Of a stretch of 64,000 nucleotides of DNA, positions 56,669 through 64,000 are shown one piece after another (the stretch's first letter is position 1; each line of letters begins with the position of its first letter). The notes under the pieces were generated by a model. The model was not told the origin of the DNA, searched no databases, and saw only the letters and a program-made list of their open reading frames with translations. A program made the translations under genes and the position numbers. Source of the DNA: Streptococcus viridans (GTDB taxonomy: Bacteria; Bacillota; Bacilli; Lactobacillales; Streptococcaceae); NCBI RefSeq assembly GCF_900636365.1, contig NZ_LR134266.1, positions 62,001 through 126,000 on the forward strand, read 5' to 3'.

Positions 56669-56677
56669 GGAGAGGTC

Positions 56678-56884
56678 ATGAAACTTACAGAAGTAAAAGA
56701 ATTTGTTAAAGAACTTCGTGGTCTTTCTCAAGAAGAACTCGCGAAGCGTGAAAATGAATTGAAAAAAGAATTGTTTGAACTTCGTTTCCAAGCTGCTGCA
56801 GGTCAATTGGAGCAAACTGGACGTTTGAAAGAAGTGAAAAAACAAATTGCTCGTATCAAAACGGTTCAATCAGAAGCTAAATAA
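56678..56884 (+). CDS. rpmC: 50S ribosomal protein uL29
   Basis: A 68-residue two-helix protein near the exit tunnel ([20 protein letters not shown]). AAGGAGAGG precedes the ATG. Confidence 0.98.
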   Translation: MKLTEVKEFVKELRGLSQEELAKRENELKKELFELRFQAAAGQLEQTGRLKEVKKQIARIKTVQSEAK

Positions 56885-56907
56885 TAGACTAGGGAAGGAG
56901 AATTTCA

Positions 56908-57168
56908 ATGGAACGCAATAATCGTAAAGTTCTTGTTGGACGCGTTGTGTCTGACAAAATGGACAAAACAATCACAGTTGTAGTTGAAACTAAACGTAAC
57001 CACCCAGTCTATGGTAAACGTATCAACTATTCTAAAAAATACAAAGCTCATGATGAAAACAACGTTGCCAAAGAAGGCGATATCGTTCGTATCATGGAAA
57101 CTCGTCCGCTTTCAGCTACAAAACGCTTCCGTCTTGTAGAAGTTGTTGAAGAAGCGGTTATCATCTAA
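56908..57168 (+). CDS. rpsQ: 30S ribosomal protein uS17
   Basis: An 86-residue OB-fold protein that organises the 5' domain of 16S rRNA ([17 protein letters not shown]). GGAAGGAG precedes the ATG. Confidence 0.98.
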
Positions 57169-57193
57169 TCAAACCTGAAAGGAGAAAACTGAA

Positions 57194-57562
57194 ATGATTC
57201 AAACAGAAACTCGTTTGAAAGTCGCAGACAACAGCGGTGCTCGCGAAATCTTGACTATCAAAGTTCTTGGTGGTTCAGGACGTAAATTTGCAAACATCGG
57301 TGATGTTATTGTGGCATCTGTAAAACAAGCTACTCCTGGTGGTGCGGTTAAAAAAGGTGACGTTGTAAAAGCTGTTATCGTTCGTACTAAATCAGGTGCT
57401 CGTCGTAAAGATGGTTCATACATCAAATTCGACGAAAATGCTGCAGTGATCATCCGTGAAGACAAAACTCCTCGCGGAACTCGTATCTTTGGCCCAGTCG
57501 CTCGCGAATTGCGTGACGGTGGTTTCATGAAGATCGTATCACTTGCTCCAGAAGTACTTTAA
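57194..57562 (+). CDS. rplN: 50S ribosomal protein uL14
   Basis: A 122-residue barrel protein of the subunit interface, ending [21 protein letters not shown] precedes the ATG; a 77-base structured gap follows. Confidence 0.98.
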   Translation: MIQTETRLKVADNSGAREILTIKVLGGSGRKFANIGDVIVASVKQATPGGAVKKGDVVKAVIVRTKSGARRKDGSYIKFDENAAVIIREDKTPRGTRIFGPVARELRDGGFMKIVSLAPEVL

Positions 57563-57585
57563 TTTAAAAAATCACAAACACAGTC

Positions 57586-57617
57586 CCCTGGCTAACTAGC
57601 CAGGGTGCCCATCGGGC
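57586..57617 (+). other. Twin hairpins in the rplN-rplX gap
   Basis: CCCTGGCT-aact-AGCCAGGG and, directly after, GCCC-atc-GGGC, without a T run. An internal processing or regulatory site is likely. Confidence 0.65.
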
Positions 57618-57639
57618 GTAAGAATAAAAGGAGAATAAA

Positions 57640-57945
57640 ATGTTTGTAAAAACTGGCGACAAAGTTCGTGTAATTGCTGGTAAAGACAAAGGTGTTGAAG
57701 CTAAAGTCGTTGCTGCTCTTCCAAAAGTAAATAAAGTTGTTGTTGAAGGCGTAAACCTTGTTAAAAAACACCAACGTCCAAATAACGAAAACCCTCAAGG
57801 TGCTATCATCGAAAAAGAAGCTCCAATCCATGTATCAAACGTTCAAGTCTTGGATAAGAACGGTGTTGCTGGACGTGTTGGCTACAAATTTGTAGATGGC
57901 AAAAAAGTTCGTTATAACAAAAAATCAGGCGAAGTGCTTGACTAA
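57640..57945 (+). CDS. rplX: 50S ribosomal protein uL24
   Basis: A 101-residue KOW-domain assembly initiator ([19 protein letters not shown]). AAAAGGAG precedes the ATG. Confidence 0.98.
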   Translation: MFVKTGDKVRVIAGKDKGVEAKVVAALPKVNKVVVEGVNLVKKHQRPNNENPQGAIIEKEAPIHVSNVQVLDKNGVAGRVGYKFVDGKKVRYNKKSGEVLD

Positions 57946-57968
57946 TCACGAAGGAAAGGAGAAGTATA

Positions 57969-58511
57969 ATGGCTAATCGTTTAAAAGAAAAATACCTTAA
58001 TGAAGTAGTTCCAGCTTTGACTGAACAATTTAACTACTCATCAGTTATGGCAGTGCCAAAAGTTGATAAGATCGTTTTGAACATGGGTGTTGGAGATGCT
58101 GTTTCTAACGCTAAAAACCTTGAGAAAGCTGCTGAAGAATTGGCATTGATCTCAGGTCAAAAACCACTTATCACAAAAGCTAAAAAATCAATCGCCGGCT
58201 TCCGTCTTCGTGAAGGTGTAGCGATCGGTGCGAAAGTAACTCTTCGTGGCGAACGTATGTACGAATTCTTGGACAAATTGGTTTCAGTTTCACTTCCACG
58301 TGTTCGTGACTTCCATGGTGTTCCAACAAAATCATTTGACGGACGCGGAAACTACACACTTGGTGTGAAAGAACAATTGATCTTCCCAGAAATCAACTTT
58401 GATGATGTTGATAAAACTCGTGGTTTGGATATCGTAATCGTAACTACTGCGAACACAGACGAAGAATCACGTGCATTGCTTACTGGCCTTGGTATGCCGT
58501 TTGCAAAATAA
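57969..58511 (+). CDS. rplE: 50S ribosomal protein uL5
   Basis: A 180-residue 5S rRNA-binding protein ([21 protein letters not shown]). GAAAGGAG precedes the ATG. Confidence 0.98.
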   Translation: MANRLKEKYLNEVVPALTEQFNYSSVMAVPKVDKIVLNMGVGDAVSNAKNLEKAAEELALISGQKPLITKAKKSIAGFRLREGVAIGAKVTLRGERMYEFLDKLVSVSLPRVRDFHGVPTKSFDGRGNYTLGVKEQLIFPEINFDDVDKTRGLDIVIVTTANTDEESRALLTGLGMPFAK

Positions 58512-58528
58512 TATAGGAGGTAAAACTA

Positions 58529-58714
58529 ATGGCTAAAAAATCTATGATTGCTAAGAACAAACGCCCAGCGAAGTTCTCTACTCAAGCATACACTCGCTGT
58601 GAACGTTGTGGACGTCCACACTCAGTTTACCGCAAGTTTAAACTTTGCCGTGTTTGCTTCCGTGAATTGGCATACAAAGGACAAATCCCTGGTGTCACTA
58701 AAGCATCTTGGTAA
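58529..58714 (+). CDS. rpsN: 30S ribosomal protein uS14, zinc form
   Basis: A 61-residue uS14 with an intact zinc site ([20 protein letters not shown]). This short form contrasts with bL32 and bL33 here, which lack zinc cysteines. A structured 212-base gap follows. Confidence 0.98.
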   Translation: MAKKSMIAKNKRPAKFSTQAYTRCERCGRPHSVYRKFKLCRVCFRELAYKGQIPGVTKASW

Positions 58715-58720
58715 TAGCAT

Positions 58721-58850
58721 GATACAAAGAGCGTAACAACCACAGCAAAAATAGGAGATTAGGTGCAGGGGCGTCGCTCCAAAACAAATCTATCTTTTTT
58801 GCACAGGTTGTAGCTCGTATTCAAATGAGACATTCTCATTTGTAGGTATC
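58721..58850 (+). ncRNA. Structured RNA element before rpsH, copy B
   Basis: This 130-base region begins 6 bases after the rpsN stop. GATAC closes with GTATC at the far end. Inside, GAGC/GCTC, CAACC/GGTTG, an ACA/ACA loop, GCAAAAA/TTTTTTGC, a TAGG/ATCT internal loop and AGATT/AATCT form a long arm; CAAATGAG/CTCATTTG forms a second arm. Copy C (59332-59460) has the same plan and length with compensating changes. Confidence 0.78.
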
Positions 58851-58926
58851 AAAACTTTCTGAGCCCAGCTCAATCATTAACTAGCAAGTGAAACATTCAA
58901 ACTACTAGTAAGAGGAGAAATATAAA

Positions 58927-59325
58927 ATGGTTATGACTGACCCAATCGCAGACTTCCTAACTCGTATTCGTAACGCTAACCAAGCAAAACACGAAGTACT
59001 TGAAGTGCCTGCATCAAACATCAAAAAAGGGATTGCTGAAATCCTTAAACGCGAAGGTTTTGTAAAAAACGTTGAAGTAATTGAAGATGACAAACAAGGA
59101 ATCATCCGCGTGTTCTTGAAATACGGAACAAACGGTGAAAAAGTTATCACAAACTTGAAACGTGTTTCTAAACCAGGTTTGCGTGTTTACAAAAAACGTG
59201 AGGACCTTCCAAAAGTTCTTAACGGACTTGGAATTGCTATCCTTTCAACTTCTGAAGGTTTGCTTACTGATAAAGAAGCACGCCAAAAGAATGTTGGTGG
59301 TGAGGTTATCGCTTACGTTTGGTAA
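58927..59325 (+). CDS. rpsH: 30S ribosomal protein uS8
   Basis: A 132-residue central-domain protein and, in E. coli, the repressor of the spc operon ([20 protein letters not shown]). GAGGAG precedes the ATG. It is flanked on both sides by copies of the same structured element. Confidence 0.98.
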   Translation: MVMTDPIADFLTRIRNANQAKHEVLEVPASNIKKGIAEILKREGFVKNVEVIEDDKQGIIRVFLKYGTNGEKVITNLKRVSKPGLRVYKKREDLPKVLNGLGIAILSTSEGLLTDKEARQKNVGGEVIAYVW

Positions 59326-59331
59326 AATCAA

Positions 59332-59460
59332 GATACAAAGCTTGTAAAGAACAAAGCAAAATTAGGAAGTTGGAGCAGTTTGTATACAAACAAGCCAACT
59401 TATCTATTTTGCACAGTTCTTAGAGCGTGTTCAGTTCAGCTCTTGAACTAAATAAGTATC
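59332..59460 (+). ncRNA. Structured RNA element before rplF, copy C
   Basis: This 129-base region begins 7 bases after the rpsH stop. GATAC/GTATC closes it; GCTT/GAGC, AAGAAC/GTTCTT, an AAA/ACA loop, GCAAAAT/ATTTTGC, a TAGG/ATCT internal loop and AAGTTGG/CCAACTT form the main arm, capped by TTTGTATACAAA. GTTCA/TGAAC forms the second arm. Confidence 0.78.
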
Positions 59461-59518
59461 TTAAACCCCGTGAAAACTAGCCTGCAAAGGCCTGACAATT
59501 TAACAGGAGAATAAAAAC

Positions 59519-60055
59519 ATGTCACGTATTGGTAATAAAGTTATCGTGTTGCCTGCTGGTGTTGAACTCACTAACAATAGCAACGTTGTAACTGTAAAAG
59601 GACCTAAAGGAGAACTTACTCGTGAGTTCTCAAAAGATATTGAAATCCGTGTGGAAGGAACTGAAGTAACTCTTCACCGTCCAAACGATTCAAAAGAAAT
59701 GAAAACTATCCACGGAACTACTCGTGCCCTTTTGAACAACATGGTTGTTGGTGTTTCAGAAGGATTCAAGAAAGAACTTGAAATGCGTGGGGTTGGTTAC
59801 CGTGCACAACTTCAAGGATCAAAACTTGTTTTGGCTGTTGGTAAATCTCATCCAGACGAAGTTGAAGCTCCAGAAGGAATTACTTTTGAACTTCCAAACC
59901 CAACGACTATCGTTATCAGCGGAATTTCAAAAGAAGTAGTTGGTCAAACAGCTGCTTATGTACGTAGCCTTCGTTCACCAGAACCTTACAAAGGTAAAGG
60001 GATCCGTTATGTTGGTGAATTCGTTCGCCGTAAAGAAGGTAAAACAGGTAAATAA
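59519..60055 (+). CDS. rplF: 50S ribosomal protein uL6
   Basis: A 178-residue protein near the factor-binding site, with two related domains and the end [28 protein letters not shown] precedes the ATG. Confidence 0.98.
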   Translation: MSRIGNKVIVLPAGVELTNNSNVVTVKGPKGELTREFSKDIEIRVEGTEVTLHRPNDSKEMKTIHGTTRALLNNMVVGVSEGFKKELEMRGVGYRAQLQGSKLVLAVGKSHPDEVEAPEGITFELPNPTTIVISGISKEVVGQTAAYVRSLRSPEPYKGKGIRYVGEFVRRKEGKTGK

Positions 60056-60138
60056 TGTTGAGTGGTTGTTTGTCAACCACCCACCTATTTTCCAACTCAG
60101 TGCTTAGCACATGATTTTAAAATTAAGAGGTGAAAATT

Positions 60139-60495
60139 GTGATTTCGAAACCAGATAAAAATAAAATCCGTCAAAAACGCCACCGTCGCGTTCGCGGAAA
60201 ACTCTCTGGAACTGCTGATCGCCCACGTTTGAACGTATTCCGTTCTAATACAGGCATCTACGCTCAAGTAATTGATGACGTAGCGGGTGTAACGCTCGCA
60301 AGCGCTTCAACTCTTGACAAAGAAGTTTCAAAAGGAACTAAAACTGAACAAGCCGTTGTTGTCGGCAAACTTGTTGCTGAACGTGCAGTTGCTAAAGGTA
60401 TTTCTGAAGTGGTGTTCGACCGCGGTGGATATCTATATCACGGACGTGTTAAAGCTTTGGCTGATGCAGCTCGTGAAAACGGATTGAAATTCTAA
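60139..60495 (+). CDS. rplR: 50S ribosomal protein uL18
   Basis: A 118-residue 5S rRNA-binding protein. It starts at GTG 60139, 7 bases after AGAGGTG; the GTG at 60130 is part of that ribosome binding site. The 118-residue length is the family norm. Confidence 0.96.
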   Translation: MISKPDKNKIRQKRHRRVRGKLSGTADRPRLNVFRSNTGIYAQVIDDVAGVTLASASTLDKEVSKGTKTEQAVVVGKLVAERAVAKGISEVVFDRGGYLYHGRVKALADAARENGLKF

Positions 60496-60512
60496 TAGGA
60501 GGACACTAGAAA

Positions 60513-61007
60513 ATGGCATTTAAAGACAATGCAGTTGAACTTGAAGAACGCGTGGTTGCCATCAACCGTGTTACAAAAGTTGTTAAAGGTGGACGTCGTC
60601 TTCGCTTTGCAGCTCTTGTAGTTGTTGGTGACCGTAACGGACGTGTTGGTTTTGGTACAGGTAAAGCTCAAGAAGTACCAGAAGCTATCCGTAAAGCAGT
60701 AGAAGATGCTAAGAAAAACTTGATTGAAGTTCCTATGGTTGGAACAACAATTCCACACGAAGTAACATCAGTATTTGGTGGAGCTCGTGTATTGTTGAAA
60801 CCAGCTATCGAAGGGGCTGGGGTTGCTGCAGGTGGTGCAGTTCGTGCCGTTGTCGAATTGGCAGGTATTGCAGATGTAACATCTAAATCACTTGGATCAA
60901 ACACTCCAATCAACATTGTTCGTGCAACAGTGGAAGGTTTAGCTCAATTGAAACGCGCTGAAGAAGTTGCTGCCCTTCGTGGTATTTCAGTTTCTGACTT
61001 GGCTTAA
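60513..61007 (+). CDS. rpsE: 30S ribosomal protein uS5
   Basis: A 164-residue protein at the mRNA entry site that influences accuracy ([20 protein letters not shown]). ATAGGAGG precedes the ATG. Confidence 0.98.
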   Translation: MAFKDNAVELEERVVAINRVTKVVKGGRRLRFAALVVVGDRNGRVGFGTGKAQEVPEAIRKAVEDAKKNLIEVPMVGTTIPHEVTSVFGGARVLLKPAIEGAGVAAGGAVRAVVELAGIADVTSKSLGSNTPINIVRATVEGLAQLKRAEEVAALRGISVSDLA

Positions 61008-61021
61008 GAAAGGAGATTCAA

Positions 61022-61204
61022 ATGGCTCAAATTAAAATTACTTTGACTAAGTCTCCAATCGGACGCATCCCGTCACAACGTAAAACTGTTGTAGCACTTG
61101 GACTTGGCAAATTGAACAGCTCTGTTATTAAAGAAGATAACCCAGCAGTACGTGGTATGATCACTGCAGTATCTCACTTGGTAACAGTTGAAGAAGTAAA
61201 ATAA
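61022..61204 (+). CDS. rpmD: 50S ribosomal protein uL30
   Basis: A 60-residue protein ([20 protein letters not shown]). GAAAGGAG precedes the ATG, 14 bases after rpsE. A hairpin-rich 145-base gap follows. Confidence 0.98.
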   Translation: MAQIKITLTKSPIGRIPSQRKTVVALGLGKLNSSVIKEDNPAVRGMITAVSHLVTVEEVK

Positions 61205-61258
61205 TCTATTTTGAAATAGAACAAGGTTTTCAGGGGTATGAGAATTTTCTCATCCCCT
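61205..61258 (+). other. Hairpins in the rpmD-rplO gap
   Basis: TCTATTT-tg-AAATAGA directly after the stop codon, then AGGGGTATGAGAA / TTCTCATCCCCT (one bulge). No long T run follows, so partial termination or processing is possible. Confidence 0.6.
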
Positions 61259-61349
61259 AAAACTAAATATTAGTATAGGCGAGTTTGTAGTCGGGACACC
61301 TTTTCCTGATTGCATGCGTTAGCAATTTACAAAAGAGGAGAAAATAATA

Positions 61350-61790
61350 ATGAAACTTCATGAATTACAACCTGCTGCAGGTTCACGTAAAGTCCGCAAC
61401 CGTGTTGGTCGTGGTACTTCATCTGGTAATGGTAAAACTTCTGGCCGTGGTCAAAAAGGTCAAAAAGCTCGTAGCGGTGGCGGTGTACGTCTTGGTTTTG
61501 AAGGTGGACAAACTCCATTGTTCCGTCGTCTTCCAAAACGTGGATTTACAAACATCAACGCTAAAGAATATGCGATTGTAAACCTTGATCAGTTGAACGT
61601 CTTCGATGATGGTGCTGAAGTAACACCAGTTGTACTTGTTGAAGCAGGTATTGTAAAAGCTGAAAAATCAGGAATTAAAATTCTTGGTAACGGAGAATTG
61701 ACTAAGAAATTGTCTGTTAAGGCAGCTAAATTCTCTAAATCAGCTGAAGAAGCTATCACTGCTAAAGGTGGTTCAGTAGAAGTCATCTAA
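61350..61790 (+). CDS. rplO: 50S ribosomal protein uL15
   Basis: A 146-residue assembly protein with a long Gly/Arg-rich N-terminus ([20 protein letters not shown]). GAGGAG precedes the ATG; secY starts 12 bases after its stop. Confidence 0.98.
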   Translation: MKLHELQPAAGSRKVRNRVGRGTSSGNGKTSGRGQKGQKARSGGGVRLGFEGGQTPLFRRLPKRGFTNINAKEYAIVNLDQLNVFDDGAEVTPVVLVEAGIVKAEKSGIKILGNGELTKKLSVKAAKFSKSAEEAITAKGGSVEVI

Positions 61791-61802
61791 GAGGGGTGAC
61801 CT

Positions 61803-63110
61803 ATGTTCTTTAAATTATTAAAAGATGCATTTAAGGTAAAACAAGTACGATCAAAAATTTTATTTACTATTTTTATCATACTTGTCTTCCGAATCGGAAC
61901 CACGATTACGGTTCCTGGTGTGAATGCGAAAATCCTTAACAACTTACAGGATGTTTCCTTCTTGAATATGATGAGCTTGGTGTCAGGGAATGCTATGAGA
62001 AACTTCTCTGTCTTCGCCCTTGGGGTGAGTCCTTACATCACGGCCTCTATCGTTGTTCAGCTCCTTCAAATGGATTTGCTTCCGAAGTTTGTTGAGTGGG
62101 GGAAACAAGGAGAAGTTGGGCGGAGAAAGTTGAATCAGGCAACACGCTATATTGCCTTGGTTTTAGCTTTCGTTCAATCCATTGGAATTACAGCTACGTT
62201 CCACACCTTGTCACAAGCTAAATTAGTATCGACACCGAATGTTGAAACCTACATCTTGATTGGTGCAATTTTAACGACAGGTTCGATGATTGTGACCTGG
62301 TTGGGAGAACAGATTTCAGACAAAGGATACGGAAATGGTGTTTCTATGATCATCTTTGCGGGGATTGTTTCTTCAATCCCAGAGATGATCAAAGGTGTTT
62401 ACGAAGATTCATTTGTAAACGTCCGTCCTGGACAATTGAACAATTCACTAATTTTCGTAGGTGTATTAATCTTAGCGGTATTAGTGATTATCTACTTCAC
62501 AACCTTTGTGGAACAAGCACAGTATAAAATTCCAATTCAATATACAAAGATTGCACAAGGAGCACCATCTAGCTCATATCTTCCACTGAAGGTAAATCCA
62601 GCTGGAGTGATTCCTGTCATCTTTGCTAGTTCGATCACAGCTGCACCGGCAGCAATTTTCCAAGTCATTAGTGCCATGGGTTACAATGCTGGATGGGTTC
62701 GAACAGCACAATCTATGTTAGCAACCAATACACCAACAGGTGTAGCAATGTATGCTTTGCTAATCATTTTGTTTACTTTCTTCTACACCTTTGTACAGAT
62801 TAACCCAGAAAAAACTGCGGAAAATCTACAAAAGAGTGGTGCCTACATTCCAGGTGTGCGTCCTGGTAAGGGAACAGAAGACTACATGTCGCGTCTTCTT
62901 AGACGTTTGGCTACGGTTGGTTCTATCTTCCTCGGATTCATCACCATTATTCCAATCCTTGCTCGGGATGTCTTTGGTTTGACAGATACAGTTGCTCTCG
63001 GAGGAACTAGTCTCTTGATCATCATCTCAACTGGTATTGAAGGAATGAAACAATTAGAAGGTTACTTATTGAAACGCAAATACATTGGTTTCATGGATAC
63101 AACAGAATAG
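61803..63110 (+). CDS. secY: Protein translocase channel subunit SecY
   Basis: A 435-residue membrane protein with ten predicted helices; it forms the secretion channel with SecE and SecG. Signature parts are GVSPYITASIVVQLLQMD and ILFTFFYTFVQINPEKTAENL. It is cotranscribed with the ribosomal genes and adk, and AGAGGGG precedes the ATG. Confidence 0.98.
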   Translation: MFFKLLKDAFKVKQVRSKILFTIFIILVFRIGTTITVPGVNAKILNNLQDVSFLNMMSLVSGNAMRNFSVFALGVSPYITASIVVQLLQMDLLPKFVEWGKQGEVGRRKLNQATRYIALVLAFVQSIGITATFHTLSQAKLVSTPNVETYILIGAILTTGSMIVTWLGEQISDKGYGNGVSMIIFAGIVSSIPEMIKGVYEDSFVNVRPGQLNNSLIFVGVLILAVLVIIYFTTFVEQAQYKIPIQYTKIAQGAPSSSYLPLKVNPAGVIPVIFASSITAAPAAIFQVISAMGYNAGWVRTAQSMLATNTPTGVAMYALLIILFTFFYTFVQINPEKTAENLQKSGAYIPGVRPGKGTEDYMSRLLRRLATVGSIFLGFITIIPILARDVFGLTDTVALGGTSLLIIISTGIEGMKQLEGYLLKRKYIGFMDTTE

Positions 63111-63135
63111 AATTAGGTTGACATTGTCAACCTTC

Positions 63136-63192
63136 TATTTTGTTTTTGAATAAGTTTGTTAGATCGTAACAGACTTATTTAAAAACAAAATA
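63136..63192 (+). other. Long hairpin between secY and adk
   Basis: The arms TATTTTGTTTTT-AATAAGT-GTTA and TAAC-ACTTATT-AAAAACAAAATA pair over about 23 bp with three small mismatches and a 5-base loop. The 3' arm ends at the adk ribosome binding site (TAAGGAG). Confidence 0.8.
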
Positions 63193-63206
63193 AGGAGCAA
63201 ATGATT

Positions 63207-63845
63207 ATGAATCTATTAATCATGGGATTGCCTGGAGCAGGTAAAGGGACGCAAGCGGCTAAGATTGTAGAACAGTTTCAAGTTGCACATATCTCAACTG
63301 GAGATATGTTCCGTGCTGCAATGGCTAATCAAACTGAGATGGGTGTGTTGGCAAAATCATTCATCGATAAAGGTGAATTGGTGCCAGATGATGTGACAAA
63401 CGGGATTGTGAAAGAACGTTTGGCTCAAGACGATATTAAGGAAAAAGGATTCCTCTTAGATGGTTTCCCTCGTACCATTGAACAAGCACACGCTTTGGAT
63501 CAAATTTTAGTAGACCTTGGTCTTGAACTTGAGGGAGTAATCAACATCGAAGTGGATCCATCTTGCCTACTTGAACGCTTGAGTGGTCGTATTATTCACC
63601 GCGAAACAGGCGAAACCTACCATAAAGTATTCAACCCACCAGCTGATTACAAGGAAGAAGACTATTACCAACGTGAGGACGATAAACCAGAAACGGTTAA
63701 ACGCCGCTTGGATGTAAATATTGCTCAAGGTGAGCCAATTCTTGCTCATTATCGTGCAAAAGGATTAGTCCATGATATCGAAGGAAACCAAGACATTAAC
63801 GACGTCTTTAAGGATATCCAAAAAGTCTTGGAGAATTTGAAATAA
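63207..63845 (+). CDS. adk: Adenylate kinase
   Basis: A 212-residue enzyme interconverting AMP, ADP and ATP. The P-loop is [18 protein letters not shown] and the LID region ([17 protein letters not shown]) follow. The LID lacks the four zinc cysteines. ATG 63207 is 9 bases after AAGGAG; ATG 63201 would be too close. Confidence 0.97.
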   Translation: MNLLIMGLPGAGKGTQAAKIVEQFQVAHISTGDMFRAAMANQTEMGVLAKSFIDKGELVPDDVTNGIVKERLAQDDIKEKGFLLDGFPRTIEQAHALDQILVDLGLELEGVINIEVDPSCLLERLSGRIIHRETGETYHKVFNPPADYKEEDYYQREDDKPETVKRRLDVNIAQGEPILAHYRAKGLVHDIEGNQDINDVFKDIQKVLENLK

Positions 63846-63860
63846 AAACGTATTAGTCAC

Positions 63861-63930
63861 TTGCAATAATTGACAACAAGTGATACAATGAATTAGTCTG
63901 ACTTATAATTGTTACCTCTGTGCTCAGAGG
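63861..63930 (+). promoter_or_regulatory. infA promoter and leader hairpin
   Basis: TTGCAA (63861-63866), a 17-bp spacer and the extended -10 TGATACAAT. The leader carries a CCTCTG-tgct-CAGAGG hairpin at 63915-63930. Confidence 0.75.
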
Positions 63931-63961
63931 AATGAATCGAAATTTATGGAGGTACTTTTGC

Positions 63962-64000
63962 GTGGCAAAAGACGATGTGATTGAAGTAGAAGGCAAAGTA
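63962..64000 (+). CDS. infA: Translation initiation factor IF-1, first 13 codons
   Basis: Begins at GTG after TGGAGGT and reads MAKDDVIEVEGKV, the family N-terminus; the window ends there. IF-1 blocks the ribosomal A site during initiation. It follows adk in the usual gram-positive order. Confidence 0.93.
   Translation, partial: MAKDDVIEVEGKV

Noticed and set aside
60289..60306. cre-like sequence CGCAAGCGCTTC inside rplR
   Set aside because: Within a ribosomal protein coding sequence with no promoter; expected by chance from codon use.

Overview
The window is chromosomal DNA of a low-GC Gram-positive coccus, almost certainly an oral Streptococcus of the mitis/sanguinis group. The evidence is the S10-spc-secY-adk-infA ribosomal order, a pneumococcus-like sialic acid locus (nanE, satABC, nanA, nanK, nanR), the nrdD-46 aa peptide-GNAT-nrdG cluster, a CiaR-type small RNA pair, a ComX cin-box and a WalR box. 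The species cannot be resolved from the sequence alone.

Layout. 1-2.9 kb: end of adhE, a catabolite-controlled zinc alcohol dehydrogenase and a small membrane protein. 3.0-4.55 kb (minus strand): a compact operon of ten very short genes. Five encode peptides with near-identical double-glycine leaders, three encode small membrane proteins (immunity candidates) and two encode 18-19 aa hydrophobic peptides. An exact ComX cin-box (TACGAATA) precedes the operon. This is the most interesting system in the window: a competence-controlled multi-peptide bacteriocin locus without its own exporter. 4.6-13.3 kb: sialic acid import and catabolism with the convergent RpiR regulator. 13.4-22.9 kb: a complete Na+ A/V-type ATPase operon carrying an extra GNAT acetyltransferase gene. 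23-26 kb: a WalR-box LysM wall protein and an MFS transporter. 26-29 kb: an intergenic repeat region with a CiaR-dependent small RNA, a DUF59 protein and ilvD. 29-32.4 kb: rpmF-rpmG, an sdpR-sdpI pair and an LPXTG adhesin. 32.8-49.3 kb: asnA, hisS, a GT-C-like membrane protein, anaerobic ribonucleotide reductase, thrC, a MATE pump, a HAD phosphatase, a second CiaR small RNA, a MarR/DUF1304 pair, polA and a CoA-binding protein. 49.4-51.6 kb: a DUF975 protein and tgt. 52-64 kb: the S10/spc ribosomal operon into secY, adk and the first 13 codons of infA.

How the parts work together. NanE, NanA and NanK convert sialic acid imported by SatABC to GlcNAc-6-P. The promoter of that operon has a cre site over its -35 box and two palindromic sites upstream that suit the regulator NanR. 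Competence (ComX), envelope stress (CiaR) and wall homeostasis (WalR) inputs all appear as recognisable DNA sites. Two near-equal-length copies of a structured RNA element with covarying stems lie in the spc operon before rpsH and rplF, and a third, shorter relative follows ntpD. No rRNA, tRNA, CRISPR array or insertion sequence was recognised.
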